The notes under the pieces are model-generated. The model ran no database searches and was not told where the DNA came from. It saw only the letters and a program-made list of their open reading frames with translations. A program made the translations under genes and the position numbers. Of a DNA stretch of 64,000 bases, positions 56,204-64,000 are shown piece by piece. Position 1 is the first letter of the stretch, and the number at the start of each line of letters is the position of its first letter. The DNA is from an uncultured Candidatus Entotheonella sp. (GTDB taxonomy: Bacteria > Tectomicrobia > Entotheonellia > Entotheonellales > Entotheonellaceae), in contig OX639990.1 of assembly GCA_951828535.1 (NCBI GenBank), positions 2,095,300 through 2,159,299 on the forward strand, read 5' to 3'.

Positions 56204-57370
56204 ATGTACGATCCATTTGCTCCCCAGGTGAAGGAAAACCCGTATCCCGCCTACGACTGGCTGCGGCGCGAGCACCCGGTGTATCACAACGAAACACTGG
56301 ATTTCTGGGTGCTGAGCCACTACGCGGATGTCGAGGGGGCCGCACGCCGGCCGGAGATTTTTTCCTCGGCTCAGGGCGTCGGGCCGGACCGCCAGGTCGG
56401 GGTGTCCATGATTACCAAGGACCCGCCGGAGCATACGCGGTTGCGCAAGCTCGTCAGCAAGGCGTTTACGCCCCGCATGGTGACGCAGTTGGAGCCACGT
56501 ATTCAAGCGATTGCGGACGAACTGCTCGATGCGGTGATTAACGAAGGGGCGTTTGATCTCGTTCAGGATCTGGCCTATCCGCTGCCGGTGATCGTCATTG
56601 CCGAGATGCTGGGCGTTGACCCGGAGCGCCGGGACGATTTCAAGCGTTTGTCCGACGACGTCATCCACATTGTGGCGGCCGGACAGAACGAAGCGCGGAT
56701 GGCGCAGTACATGGAGAGTTGGGAGGCGTTCAAGGCCTACTTTGTGGAGTTGATTGAAGCGCGTCGCCGCACGCCCCGGGATGATCTGGTATCGGCGCTG
56801 GTGCTCGCTCAGGAAGAGCGCGACGCGCTCACCCTGAGCGAGCTTCTCAACGCCTGCCTGCTGCTGCTCGTGGCGGGCAACGAAACCACCACCAACCTGA
56901 TCGGCAACGGCGCCCTGGCACTCTTCACGCATGCCGAAGAGGGCTTGAAGGTGCGCCAGCAGCCCCAGTTCATCCCCGGCATGATTGAAGAGGTGCTGCG
57001 CTACGATTCGCCCATCCAGGGCACCTTTCGCACCACCACGGAAGCGGTCGACGTCCGGGGCGTGACAATCCCCGCCGACAGCAAGGTCCTGCTGCTCTGG
57101 GGCTCTGCCAATCGCGACCCGGAAGTGTTCCCGGATCCGGATCGCTTTGATATTGAACGCCATATCGACCGGCATTTGGCGTTCGGCATCGGCATTCACT
57201 TCTGCCTGGGCGCCCCGCTGGCGCGCCTCGAAGCGCGCGTCGCCACCGAGGCGATCCTGCGCCGCATGCACCGCGTGGAGCCGGATCCGAACGGGACGAT
57301 CGAGCGCGTTGACAACCCGTTCTTTCGCGGCCTCAAGCACTACCCGTTGGTGTTCGAGCCGATGCGGTGA
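56204..57370 (+). CDS. Cytochrome P450
   Basis: A 388-residue soluble bacterial P450. The haem cysteine is Cys334 in FGIGIHFCLGAPLARLE, the oxygen-activation helix I motif is VAGNETTTN, and the ExxR pair is in IEEVLRYDSP. It is a short, class-I type that needs separate ferredoxin and reductase partners, none of which are near. Substrate unknown. It follows the palindromic repeat. Confidence 0.94.
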   Translation: MYDPFAPQVKENPYPAYDWLRREHPVYHNETLDFWVLSHYADVEGAARRPEIFSSAQGVGPDRQVGVSMITKDPPEHTRLRKLVSKAFTPRMVTQLEPRIQAIADELLDAVINEGAFDLVQDLAYPLPVIVIAEMLGVDPERRDDFKRLSDDVIHIVAAGQNEARMAQYMESWEAFKAYFVELIEARRRTPRDDLVSALVLAQEERDALTLSELLNACLLLLVAGNETTTNLIGNGALALFTHAEEGLKVRQQPQFIPGMIEEVLRYDSPIQGTFRTTTEAVDVRGVTIPADSKVLLLWGSANRDPEVFPDPDRFDIERHIDRHLAFGIGIHFCLGAPLARLEARVATEAILRRMHRVEPDPNGTIERVDNPFFRGLKHYPLVFEPMR

Positions 57371-57435
57371 TTTCCAGAGCCTCTCTGTGATAGAGTGTCC
57401 TACCAGACTTTTCCAGCCGTTCGAGGAGTCATCCA

Positions 57436-57795
57436 ATGCCCGTCGTTGACACACTAAGACTGAAAACCAAGCTGTCGGACAGCGGCATGCCTGAGACCCA
57501 GGCGCAGGTTCTCGTCGAAGAGCTCGATGAGGCGCTGAGCACGGCGATTGCCGCCCAGGTCGCCACCAAGGCGGACGTCGTTGAACTGCGCGCTGCCATT
57601 AGCGCCATCTATGAGCGCTTCGAGCAGGTGGACAAACGCTTCGAGCAGGTGGACAAACGCTTCGACGACATGAATCAACGCTTCAACGAACTGAACCAGG
57701 CCGTCATACAAATGCGCTCGTGGCTGGTAGGTCTCTACTTCTTCATTGCCTTCGGCTTTCTCGGGATGATTATGAAGGACATGATCTTCAGGTAG
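57436..57795 (+). CDS. DUF1640-like coiled-coil protein with C-terminal membrane helix
   Basis: A 119-residue protein: an N-terminal DTLRLKTKLSDSGM segment, a coiled coil of repeated RFEQVDK heptads, and a C-terminal membrane helix (GLYFFIAFGFLGMIMKDMI). Two perfect tandem copies of a 21-base unit lie at 57616-57636 and 57637-57657, so heptad number may change by slippage. Similar proteins occur in CCDC90/DUF1640 families with unknown function. Confidence 0.75.
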   Translation: MPVVDTLRLKTKLSDSGMPETQAQVLVEELDEALSTAIAAQVATKADVVELRAAISAIYERFEQVDKRFEQVDKRFDDMNQRFNELNQAVIQMRSWLVGLYFFIAFGFLGMIMKDMIFR

Positions 57796-57820
57796 GTTCT
57801 GCGTCTCGTCTCAGTGGAAT

Positions 57821-57846
57821 GTCGGATTACGCTTTGCTAATCCGAC
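57821..57846 (+). repeat. Short palindromic repeat (GGATTAGC family), perfect stem
   Basis: GTCGGATTA (57821-57829) pairs perfectly with TAATCCGAC (57838-57846) around an 8-base loop. It lies between convergent genes, suitable for a two-way transcription end. Confidence 0.7.
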
Positions 57847-57862
57847 CTACAGGTTGATACGC

Positions 57863-58891
57863 CTACCCGCCGGTCAACTCACGGCGCACCAATTGGGCGG
57901 CTTCCACCATGCGCCGCAGCTTCAGCACGGCGAGCCAACGCGGCAGTTGAAAAAAGCCGCAATCGGGATTGATGAACACCTTTTCAGGCCCGATGTACTG
58001 CAAGCCCTCCCGAATCCGGGCAGCGATCTCCTCCACCGGCTCCACGTAGAACGACTTCACGTCCACGACGCCCAGCCCCGCTTCGCGCCCATCGCAAAAC
58101 TCCTTGACGCGCTCGATTTCCTTCATTTCGCGGTTGGCGAATTCCAGCACGAACTGATCCGCCCGCGCCTCGTGAAAGGTGGGAAACAGCGGCGCATAAC
58201 GCCGCGGGCCGCGCGGCCGGCTGCCCAGATTGCCGAAACACACGTGCAGGGCAATTTTGGCCTCGACCCCGGCGACGGTGGCGTTGTAGAGGTCGAGGTA
58301 ATCCTTGGCCGTGCCGGGAACGATGGCGTACGAGGGCTCGTCGATTTGCAGGAAGTCGACCCCCTCAGCCGCCAGCGCCTTGAGCTCGGCGTTGATCACC
58401 GGCACGAAAGACCAGCACAACTCCAGGCGGTCTTTGTAAAACGATTGATCGCGGGTCTGAATGTGGATGCTCAGGGTCAGAGGACCTGGACAGGTCACCT
58501 TAAGGGGATGCCGCGCGACCCGGCGGGCGTAACGCGCCTCCTCGACGATGCCCAGCCCCTGCGGCACGGTCACGGGCGCCACCGGACGGTAGCGCGGCGG
58601 CATGTCGTAGCCGTAAACGCCCGTCTTGCGCAGTTCCGGCAGGCGCTCGAGGCCCTGCATACGGCGATAGAAGCTCTGCACGAAGTACCAGCGGCGCATT
58701 TCGCCGTCCGAGATGATGTCCACGCCGGCGCGCTCCTGGTCCAGGATGGCGGCGTTGACCGCGTCGTCCACGGCCTCGCGGGCATCGGTGCTGCCATAGC
58801 GGCCCTGCTCGATCTCCTCGAGCGCGGTGAAAAACCAACCCGGATAGGCATGGCTGCCGACGACGGTGGTGGGAAGCAGCAGATCGCTCAT
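57863..58891 (-). CDS. MetE C-terminal-like cobalamin-independent methyltransferase
   Basis: A 342-residue protein with the TIM-barrel C-terminal half of MetE. It has VGSHAYPGWF at the start, the QIDEPSYA motif and zinc-ligand positions in LHVCFGN and INPDCGFF. It lacks the N-terminal half of full MetE (about 750 residues), as in archaeal and catabolic relatives that move methyl groups or act on other thiols. It is 2 bases downstream of an enoyl-CoA hydratase gene, so a catabolic role is as likely as methionine synthesis. Confidence 0.85.
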   Translation of the reverse strand: MSDLLLPTTVVGSHAYPGWFFTALEEIEQGRYGSTDAREAVDDAVNAAILDQERAGVDIISDGEMRRWYFVQSFYRRMQGLERLPELRKTGVYGYDMPPRYRPVAPVTVPQGLGIVEEARYARRVARHPLKVTCPGPLTLSIHIQTRDQSFYKDRLELCWSFVPVINAELKALAAEGVDFLQIDEPSYAIVPGTAKDYLDLYNATVAGVEAKIALHVCFGNLGSRPRGPRRYAPLFPTFHEARADQFVLEFANREMKEIERVKEFCDGREAGLGVVDVKSFYVEPVEEIAARIREGLQYIGPEKVFINPDCGFFQLPRWLAVLKLRRMVEAAQLVRRELTGG

Positions 58892-58893
58892 CC

Positions 58894-59673
58894 CTAGCGG
58901 CCCTTCCAGTTGGGCTTGCGCTTCTCGGCAAAGGCTTTCGGCCCCTCAACGATGTCCTCGGAACGCCGCATTACGGTATTCTGGGTGTACTCCAGGTTGA
59001 GGGCGATTTCCAGCGGATGGCCAAGCCCCATCATCGCCGCCTGCTTGCTGGCCCGGATGGACAGCGGCGCGCCCTCCAGGATGTCCTGCGCCCAGCGCTG
59101 GACGGTAGGCATGAGGTCGGCAAGCGGCACCACCTCGTTGACGACGCCCCAGCGGTGCGCCTCCTGCGCCGTCATGTGGCGACCGGTCAGGATGTAGCCC
59201 ATGGCGATCTTCTGCGGCATCATGCGCGGCAGCCGGTGCACCCCGCCGGCGCCCGCCATCAGCCCGACGCGCGGTTCGGGCAGGCCGAGGCGGGCGTGAT
59301 CGGCGGCGATGATGATATCGCACGCCAAGGCCATCTCGAAACCGCCGCCGAGCGCGAAGCCATTGACCGCGGCGATGATCGGCTTCCAGCAATCCGTGCG
59401 CTTGGCCAGGCCGCCGAAGCCGCTTTCGCCGACGCGCACCCCGCCCAGGCCGTGTTCGGCCGTGTATTTCAGATCGTTGCCCGCCGAAAACGCCCTGTCG
59501 CCGCTGCCGGTGAGGATGCCGATCCATACCTCAGGGTCGTCCTGAAAGTCGCTCCAGATCTCATGAAGCTCAAGGTTGGCGGGCGGATGCAGGGCGTTCA
59601 TACGCTCCGGACGGTTGATCGTCACCGTCGCGATGCGGCCTTTTTTCTCATAGGTAACAAATTCGTATGCCAT
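58894..59673 (-). CDS. Enoyl-CoA hydratase/isomerase family protein
   Basis: A 259-residue crotonase-fold protein. The oxyanion-hole motifs are SAGNDLKYTAEHG and NGFALGGGFEMALACDI, and the acid/base region is LPEPRVGLMAGAGGVHRLPR. It hydrates or isomerises an enoyl-CoA. An AAGGGAGAGC ribosome site precedes the ATG. It leads a two-gene unit with the MetE-like gene. Confidence 0.92.
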   Translation of the reverse strand: MAYEFVTYEKKGRIATVTINRPERMNALHPPANLELHEIWSDFQDDPEVWIGILTGSGDRAFSAGNDLKYTAEHGLGGVRVGESGFGGLAKRTDCWKPIIAAVNGFALGGGFEMALACDIIIAADHARLGLPEPRVGLMAGAGGVHRLPRMMPQKIAMGYILTGRHMTAQEAHRWGVVNEVVPLADLMPTVQRWAQDILEGAPLSIRASKQAAMMGLGHPLEIALNLEYTQNTVMRRSEDIVEGPKAFAEKRKPNWKGR

Positions 59674-59769
59674 GGTCGATTGCTCTCCCTTCTTCCCTCT
59701 ATACGATCCAACGGCGAGGGGCTCAACGCGGACCCAGTATGCCGACGCGGCCCTGTCGGTACAAAAAAC

Positions 59770-60327
59770 CTAGTTCGCCAGTCGCGACACGTCCACGTCC
59801 GAGCGCAAGACCCGAGGGTGCCACCAGCCGCTAGTTTCCTGGCACTGCCGGCGCCACTTCCAGGAAATGAAGGTGGCGTGCTTGAGCATGGAGCGCCGCA
59901 GTGAGCCGCGCTGGCCGATGCGGTCCAGGAAATCGAACACCAGCGTGTTCTCCACCCGCTTGCGGGCCATCCAGCAGTGCTGCACGGCGGCGGGAATGCC
60001 CTTGTAGTAGAGCACGAAATGCAGGTACTCGTGCGCCAGATAAAGCTCGACGATGCGCGGTACGCCGGAAAAAGCGTACACCGGATGCAGGTGCACCTCG
60101 CCGCTCCGAAGGTCGGCCATGGCGGCGCCTTTGTCGAGTTCCACCAGGCGGATGGCGGGCCGCGCGATGAGGCCGTTGCCCTTGCCGAGCCTCACCGCGT
60201 ACTGCCACAACGCTTCCTGCCGCGATTCGGACGGGAGTTGCGGGCGTTCCTGGGCCGTTAGGGAACTGAAAGCGTTGAAAACCAGCAAGGCAAGCAGAAT
60301 GCCGCAGCCTGCGACTGTGACGCGCAC
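59770..60327 (-). CDS. Exported protein with HExxH motif
   Basis: A 185-residue protein with an N-terminal membrane or signal segment (GCGILLALLVFNAF) and a zinc-metallopeptidase-like motif, His99-Glu-Tyr-Leu-His103 (LAHEYLHFVLYY). I do not recognise the family; the rest is charged and has no further membrane span. A GTG start with a GGGAGAA ribosome site is taken; an open frame reaches 60486 but would overlap the upstream hydratase gene. The start lies 13 bases after that gene's stop, so they may be cotranscribed. Confidence 0.65.
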   Translation of the reverse strand: MRVTVAGCGILLALLVFNAFSSLTAQERPQLPSESRQEALWQYAVRLGKGNGLIARPAIRLVELDKGAAMADLRSGEVHLHPVYAFSGVPRIVELYLAHEYLHFVLYYKGIPAAVQHCWMARKRVENTLVFDFLDRIGQRGSLRRSMLKHATFISWKWRRQCQETSGWWHPRVLRSDVDVSRLAN

Positions 60328-60340
60328 GCGTTTCTCCCGG

Positions 60341-61129
60341 TTAATCAAAGACCAGATCGACCGCGCCCAAGATGCCGAAATCGGCCTGCACGCTGTCGCC
60401 GGCCTTACCCTCGTAAACGTCCGTGCACACGCCGGTGCTGATCCGGTCGCCGGCCTTGAGGGCGCCGCCGTATTTGGGCAACTCATTGGCCAGCCACGCC
60501 ATCACGTTGAGCGGATGCCCCAGCACCGCGGCGCCGTTGCCTTGCGTAATGACCTGTCCGTTGACGATGAGCCGCACCTCGTGGGTGGCCAAATCCAGAT
60601 CGCGCCACGCCGCATACGGCTCACCGACGATCCAGGCGCCGTGGATGGCGTTGTCGGCAATCAGCGACAGCGCCCCGGCCGCAGTCCAGTCCACGTAGTG
60701 CCAATCGACGATCTCGATAGTCGGCAGGATGGCAGCCACGAAGGGGGCAATGGATTCCGCGGTGTAGGGCTCGGCGGCGGCGGGCACCGTGTCGGCCATC
60801 TCGAAGGCGAACTCCGCTTCGAGGATACGGTGCACGAAGTCGCCAGCAGGCAAGCGGGCCGGCGCCGCATAGACCGTCGGCGACAACAGCCGGCCGCAGA
60901 ACGGCCCGTCGACGCGCAGCAGGTCTTGCGCCAACTTGTTGGTGCAAGCCACCTTGTAGCCCACCGCGTGCCCATGCGACGGCGCCAGGAGCCGCTCGAC
61001 GAGGGCGGCCTGCACGGCGTAGGCTTCGGACGCTTCCGCCGGTCGGCAGGTTTCCGGCAGCGCCTGCGCAACGCTCCGTGTACGCCGCAGTTTCGCCAGG
61101 AAGTCGGCCGCGGCAGCTACCCGATCCAT
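60341..61129 (-). CDS. 2-keto-4-pentenoate hydratase-like protein
   Basis: A 262-residue protein of the fumarylacetoacetate hydrolase/MhpD family. Motifs seen: GHAVGYKVACTN, FCGRLLSPTVY, the metal-binding pair EAEFAFEM and the late region GHPLNVMAWLANEL. MhpD adds water to 2-oxopent-4-enoate in the breakdown of aromatic compounds. No ring-cleaving enzymes are nearby, so a different oxo-acid may be the substrate. AAGGGGG precedes the ATG. Confidence 0.85.
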   Translation of the reverse strand: MDRVAAAADFLAKLRRTRSVAQALPETCRPAEASEAYAVQAALVERLLAPSHGHAVGYKVACTNKLAQDLLRVDGPFCGRLLSPTVYAAPARLPAGDFVHRILEAEFAFEMADTVPAAAEPYTAESIAPFVAAILPTIEIVDWHYVDWTAAGALSLIADNAIHGAWIVGEPYAAWRDLDLATHEVRLIVNGQVITQGNGAAVLGHPLNVMAWLANELPKYGGALKAGDRISTGVCTDVYEGKAGDSVQADFGILGAVDLVFD

Positions 61130-61321
61130 ACGTTCCCCCTTCTGTGATGAGTGCCCATCGGTAACGAAGAAAGCGCCCATCATAGGGGACGGGGGCGCCA
61201 ATCGCCAGAGGCGACCGCACCCCGGCGTGCTATAATCACCGCCCCGAAACGAGCCCATTCGACAAACTCACGCGAGGCAGGGAAATATCGCGCGGCATTT
61301 AGCTGAAGGAGCCCCACCACC

Positions 61322-62494
61322 ATGAGAACCATTCCAAGCATTCGCTGGCTGCTGGCGCCGCTGGCCGTTGCTCTAGCCGTCCAATTCCCCTCGACGTCGC
61401 TGGCGCAGGTGATCATCGCGGGCAACGACAACAAGGCCCTGGTTGTCGACGGCAAGCTGCAGATCGACCCGCAGGGCGTGCAGTCCGTGTCCATTATCGA
61501 CATCGGCCCGGACGGCCCGACGCTGCGCGCCACCGTGGAGGTGCCGAACAGCATCTTCGGCCCGCCGACCAATCTGGCCGTCAGCGCGGACAATCGCTTG
61601 GCGCTGGTAGCGGAAGCCGTGAGGATCGATCCTGACGCCTCGCCACCCAAGTTCATGCCCAGCGACAAACTGCACGTCATCGATCTGGAGGCCGACCCGC
61701 CGCGGGTCATCGACACCCTCGCCGTGGGCCGCCAGCCCTCCGGCATGGCCATCAGCCCCGACGGGCGCCTGGCGATCGTCGCCAACCGCGCCGAGACGTC
61801 CGTGTCGGTGCTCAGCATCACGGGCAAGCAGGTGCGTTTTGAGGGCAAGGTGGAGACGGGTGATCAGGTCACCCACGTGGCGTTCACGCCGGACGGCAAC
61901 CGCGCCATGATCAACAAGGCCAGCACGGATCAGGTATCGTTTCTGGCCATCGACGGCGCCGAGGTCACCCTCGCCGGGCCGGACCTGGCGGTTGGCGATT
62001 ACCCGTACAACGCCGACATCACCCCCGACGGACGGTTGGCCATCGTCGCCAACACGGGCAACAACGGCCGCTCCGACGGCAATATCGACTCGATCACCGT
62101 GATCGACTTGCAGCACAGTCCGCCGCGCGTCGTCGACCACCTGGCGGCGGGCGACGCGCCGGAGGGCATCACCATCAGCCCGGACAGCCGCCTGGCGGTG
62201 ACCGGCAACCTGTGCGGCAGCGACGCGCCCCCGGACGCCTGGTTTCTGCGCAGCCCGGGGTGCATCCAGGTGTTCGAGATCGGCGACGCGGGCGTGCGCC
62301 ACGTGGCGGAACTACCGGCCGGCGGCGTTCCCGAAGCGCTGGCCTTCAGCCCGGACGGCCGCTGGCTGCTGGTGGCCAACCTGCTGGATGCCGATGTGAG
62401 CGTGTTCAAGGTGCAGGACGGTCAGATCGTCGATACGGGCCGCAAGCTGGCGCTGCCCGGACACCCGGGCTCGATGCGCGCCACCACGCCCTGA
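61322..62494 (+). CDS. Exported YVTN-type beta-propeller protein
   Basis: A 390-residue protein with a signal peptide (RWLLAPLAVALAV, ending SLAQ) and seven blade-like repeats of about 45 residues, each with a variation of ISPDGRLAIVAN or a similar strand (MAISPDGRLAIVANRAE, ITPDGRLAIVANTGN, ISPDSRLAVTGNLCG, FSPDGRWLLVANLLD). Such lactonase-like propellers bind ligands or proteins in the periplasm. No catalytic residues can be named. Confidence 0.85.
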   Translation: MRTIPSIRWLLAPLAVALAVQFPSTSLAQVIIAGNDNKALVVDGKLQIDPQGVQSVSIIDIGPDGPTLRATVEVPNSIFGPPTNLAVSADNRLALVAEAVRIDPDASPPKFMPSDKLHVIDLEADPPRVIDTLAVGRQPSGMAISPDGRLAIVANRAETSVSVLSITGKQVRFEGKVETGDQVTHVAFTPDGNRAMINKASTDQVSFLAIDGAEVTLAGPDLAVGDYPYNADITPDGRLAIVANTGNNGRSDGNIDSITVIDLQHSPPRVVDHLAAGDAPEGITISPDSRLAVTGNLCGSDAPPDAWFLRSPGCIQVFEIGDAGVRHVAELPAGGVPEALAFSPDGRWLLVANLLDADVSVFKVQDGQIVDTGRKLALPGHPGSMRATTP

Positions 62495-62548
62495 AGCTCG
62501 ATTTCCCGGTCCGGCAAAGGGCCGCATAACCCAGGAGAAAAGTAAGCG

Positions 62549-63550
62549 ATGCCGATGGCGGCGGTAATTCACGAGAAAGGGGCGCCCGATGTGCTGCGCT
62601 GGGAGTCCATCGACGTGCCGGCGCCGGGCCCCGGCGAGGTGCAGCTGCGCAACGAGGCGGTCGGGCTCAACTTCGTCGATACCTATCACCGCCGCGGCAT
62701 CCCGCACCCCTGGCCGGTGCCGCCGCTGCCGGTCGTGCTCGGCTTCGAGGGCGCCGGTCGCGTCGAGGCGGTCGGCCCCGGCGTCAGCGGGTTTTCAGCG
62801 GGAGACCGGGTGGCCTACGCGCTGCCGCCCCACGGCGCCTACAGCCAGGTGCGCAACTATCCCACCGCGAACCTCCTCAAGGTGCCTGCTTCCCTCGACC
62901 ATCTCGACGACCGCATCCTCGCCGCCTCGATGCTTAAGGGCCTGACGGTGCAATATCTCGTGCGGCGGACGTACCGCGTGGAGCGGGGCGACGTCGTGCT
63001 CGTCCACGCCGCGGCGGGCGCCACGGGGCTGCTCCTTTGCCAGTGGGCGAAGCACCTCGGGGCGATCGTCATCGGCACCGTGAGCTCGGCGGCGAAAGCG
63101 GAACAGGCACGCGCGGCAGGGGCGGCACACGTCGTCATCCATGGCGAGGGGGATTTTGTCGCCACCGTCCGCGAGGTAACCAACGGCGAGGGCTGCGCCG
63201 TCGTCTACGAATCGATCGGCAAGGACACGTTCCGCCGTTCTCTCGATTGCCTGCGCCCCCTCGGCATGATGGCGAGCTACGGCCACGCCTCCGGCCCGCC
63301 CGACCCCGTCGACGTCATCGAACTCGGCGCGCGCGGCTCCCTCTTTCTCACCCGTCCCGCGATCATGCACTACCTCGGAACGCGCGACGCCCTGGAACGC
63401 GGCGGGGAAGAACTGTTCGACGTCCTCGCCCAAGGGGTCGTACGGCCCGCCGTGAACCACGTCTACCCGCTCGCGGAGGCCGCCGAAGCACATCGGGCGC
63501 TCGAAGCGAGAGAGACCACAGGCGCCACCGTGTTCCTGCCCTGGGCGTGA
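62549..63550 (+). CDS. qor: Zinc-independent quinone oxidoreductase (MDR family)
   Basis: A 333-residue medium-chain reductase. It lacks the zinc-ligand set, has the quinone reductase signature GLNFVDTYHRRG and an NADPH-binding motif VLVHAAAGATGLLLCQWAK. It reduces quinones or enones with NADPH, one electron at a time in the family. AGGAGAAAAG precedes the ATG region. It is the last well-supported gene in the window. Confidence 0.92.
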   Translation: MPMAAVIHEKGAPDVLRWESIDVPAPGPGEVQLRNEAVGLNFVDTYHRRGIPHPWPVPPLPVVLGFEGAGRVEAVGPGVSGFSAGDRVAYALPPHGAYSQVRNYPTANLLKVPASLDHLDDRILAASMLKGLTVQYLVRRTYRVERGDVVLVHAAAGATGLLLCQWAKHLGAIVIGTVSSAAKAEQARAAGAAHVVIHGEGDFVATVREVTNGEGCAVVYESIGKDTFRRSLDCLRPLGMMASYGHASGPPDPVDVIELGARGSLFLTRPAIMHYLGTRDALERGGEELFDVLAQGVVRPAVNHVYPLAEAAEAHRALEARETTGATVFLPWA

Positions 63551-64000
63551 GGGGCGTTCCTGCGAACCTGCTCGTGCCCGAAACAGCCAAAATCGCCCTT
63601 CCTGGTGGGACACCGGCAGGCGCCATTTCAAAATCGCTCTCTGCCGGCAACGACGCGGATCTCCAGATCGACAGGGCCACCAACAGGCCATAATTTAAAC
63701 TAGGCAAAGTTGCGTGGGCTTGGTACAGGTTCTCACCAGAGAAGGAAAACGATTGTAATGATGAGCCAAGAAGAATTTCACGAGATGAATTGTCTTCTTA
63801 TCCTTCCTGGCTAAGGTGTGCTGAAAGGAGGTTAAGAAGACACCTGATGTTAGTTGACGCTGGCTCTGGGCTCTGACCGAGCTAGCGGACAAGTTCGAGC
63901 GCCAAGCCGAAAACTTCGCCTTTTACTTGCTGGTGGACTTGGAGGAAGCCTGTGCCGAGGGCTTGACGGATGCCTCCTTGAATGCGCAGCGCTACGGGTT
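63551..64000 (+). other. Terminal intergenic stretch with a possible partial gene
   Basis: 450 bases, with a drop in GC from about 63690. A plus-strand frame opens at 63858 and runs off the window end; it reads LTELADKFERQAENFAFYLL, a plausible helical protein, but has no ATG near its beginning. Strong ribosome-site-like AAAGGAGG occurs at about 63823. No family recognised. Confidence 0.3.

Noticed and set aside
61373-62302. 309-codon frame on the minus strand across the propeller gene
   Set aside because: Antisense shadow of a repeat-containing gene; no ribosome site and atypical composition.

Overview
This window is a 64 kb piece of a high-GC, gene-dense bacterial chromosome. Two envelope markers point to a Gram-negative, diderm cell: a DUF1302-type outer-membrane barrel and another exported protein ending in a barrel-like strand with a terminal Phe. 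The metabolic mix suggests an uncultured, proteobacteria-like lineage with anaerobic or facultative traits: an NAD-type formate dehydrogenase, a tungsten aldehyde oxidoreductase operon, a PPi-type phosphofructokinase, a selenoprotein, a P450 and the DUF1302/DUF1329/YCF48/MMPL export cluster. I cannot name the taxon. No tRNA, rRNA or CRISPR array was seen.

Layout. 1-3.2 kb: end of a formate dehydrogenase operon. 3.2-6.5 kb: msrB, an unknown gene and a two-gene restriction-modification cassette on the minus strand. 6.5-13.2 kb: slipin/NfeD pair, an EI24-like membrane protein and a peptide-type ABC importer without its ATPases. 13.3-24.4 kb: mixed housekeeping genes (glycosyltransferase, ParB-like protein, GalT-like transferase, a lipoprotein subtilase, MFS carrier, aminotransferase, HAD phosphatase, AcpS, SDR, PPi-PFK). 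24.5-27.8 kb: a TPP enzyme, an unknown 360-residue protein and a UGSC selenoprotein, in one operon. The selenoprotein is easily missed because its UGA codon splits it into two open frames. 27.8-30.3 kb: a small defence or toxin island (HicAB, then a HipA-like kinase overlapping a HIRAN-domain gene). 30.3-34.6 kb: an AOR operon resembling aorABCD. 34.8-40.3 kb: an IS3-family element followed by a 1395-residue nuclease-STAND NTPase resembling the Avs anti-phage sensors. 40.8-48.7 kb: large-form IspG, membrane hydrolase-like protein, NAD epimerase, Uup, a kinase-like protein and TatA. 49-56 kb: the DUF1302/DUF1329/YCF48/MMPL export cluster. 56-63.6 kb: P450, MetE-like protein, enoyl-CoA hydratase, a HExxH protein, a 2-oxopentenoate hydratase-like protein, a beta-propeller protein and a quinone oxidoreductase. 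The last 450 bases hold little that can be supported.

Two or three families of short palindromic repeats are scattered between genes. Some supply the stop codon of the preceding gene, and two copies appear to have been captured in frame inside ispG. The strongest new leads are the UGSC selenoprotein operon, the STAND-nuclease gene next to the IS, the split HipA/HIRAN pair, and a lipoprotein subtilase with a barrel-like C-terminus.
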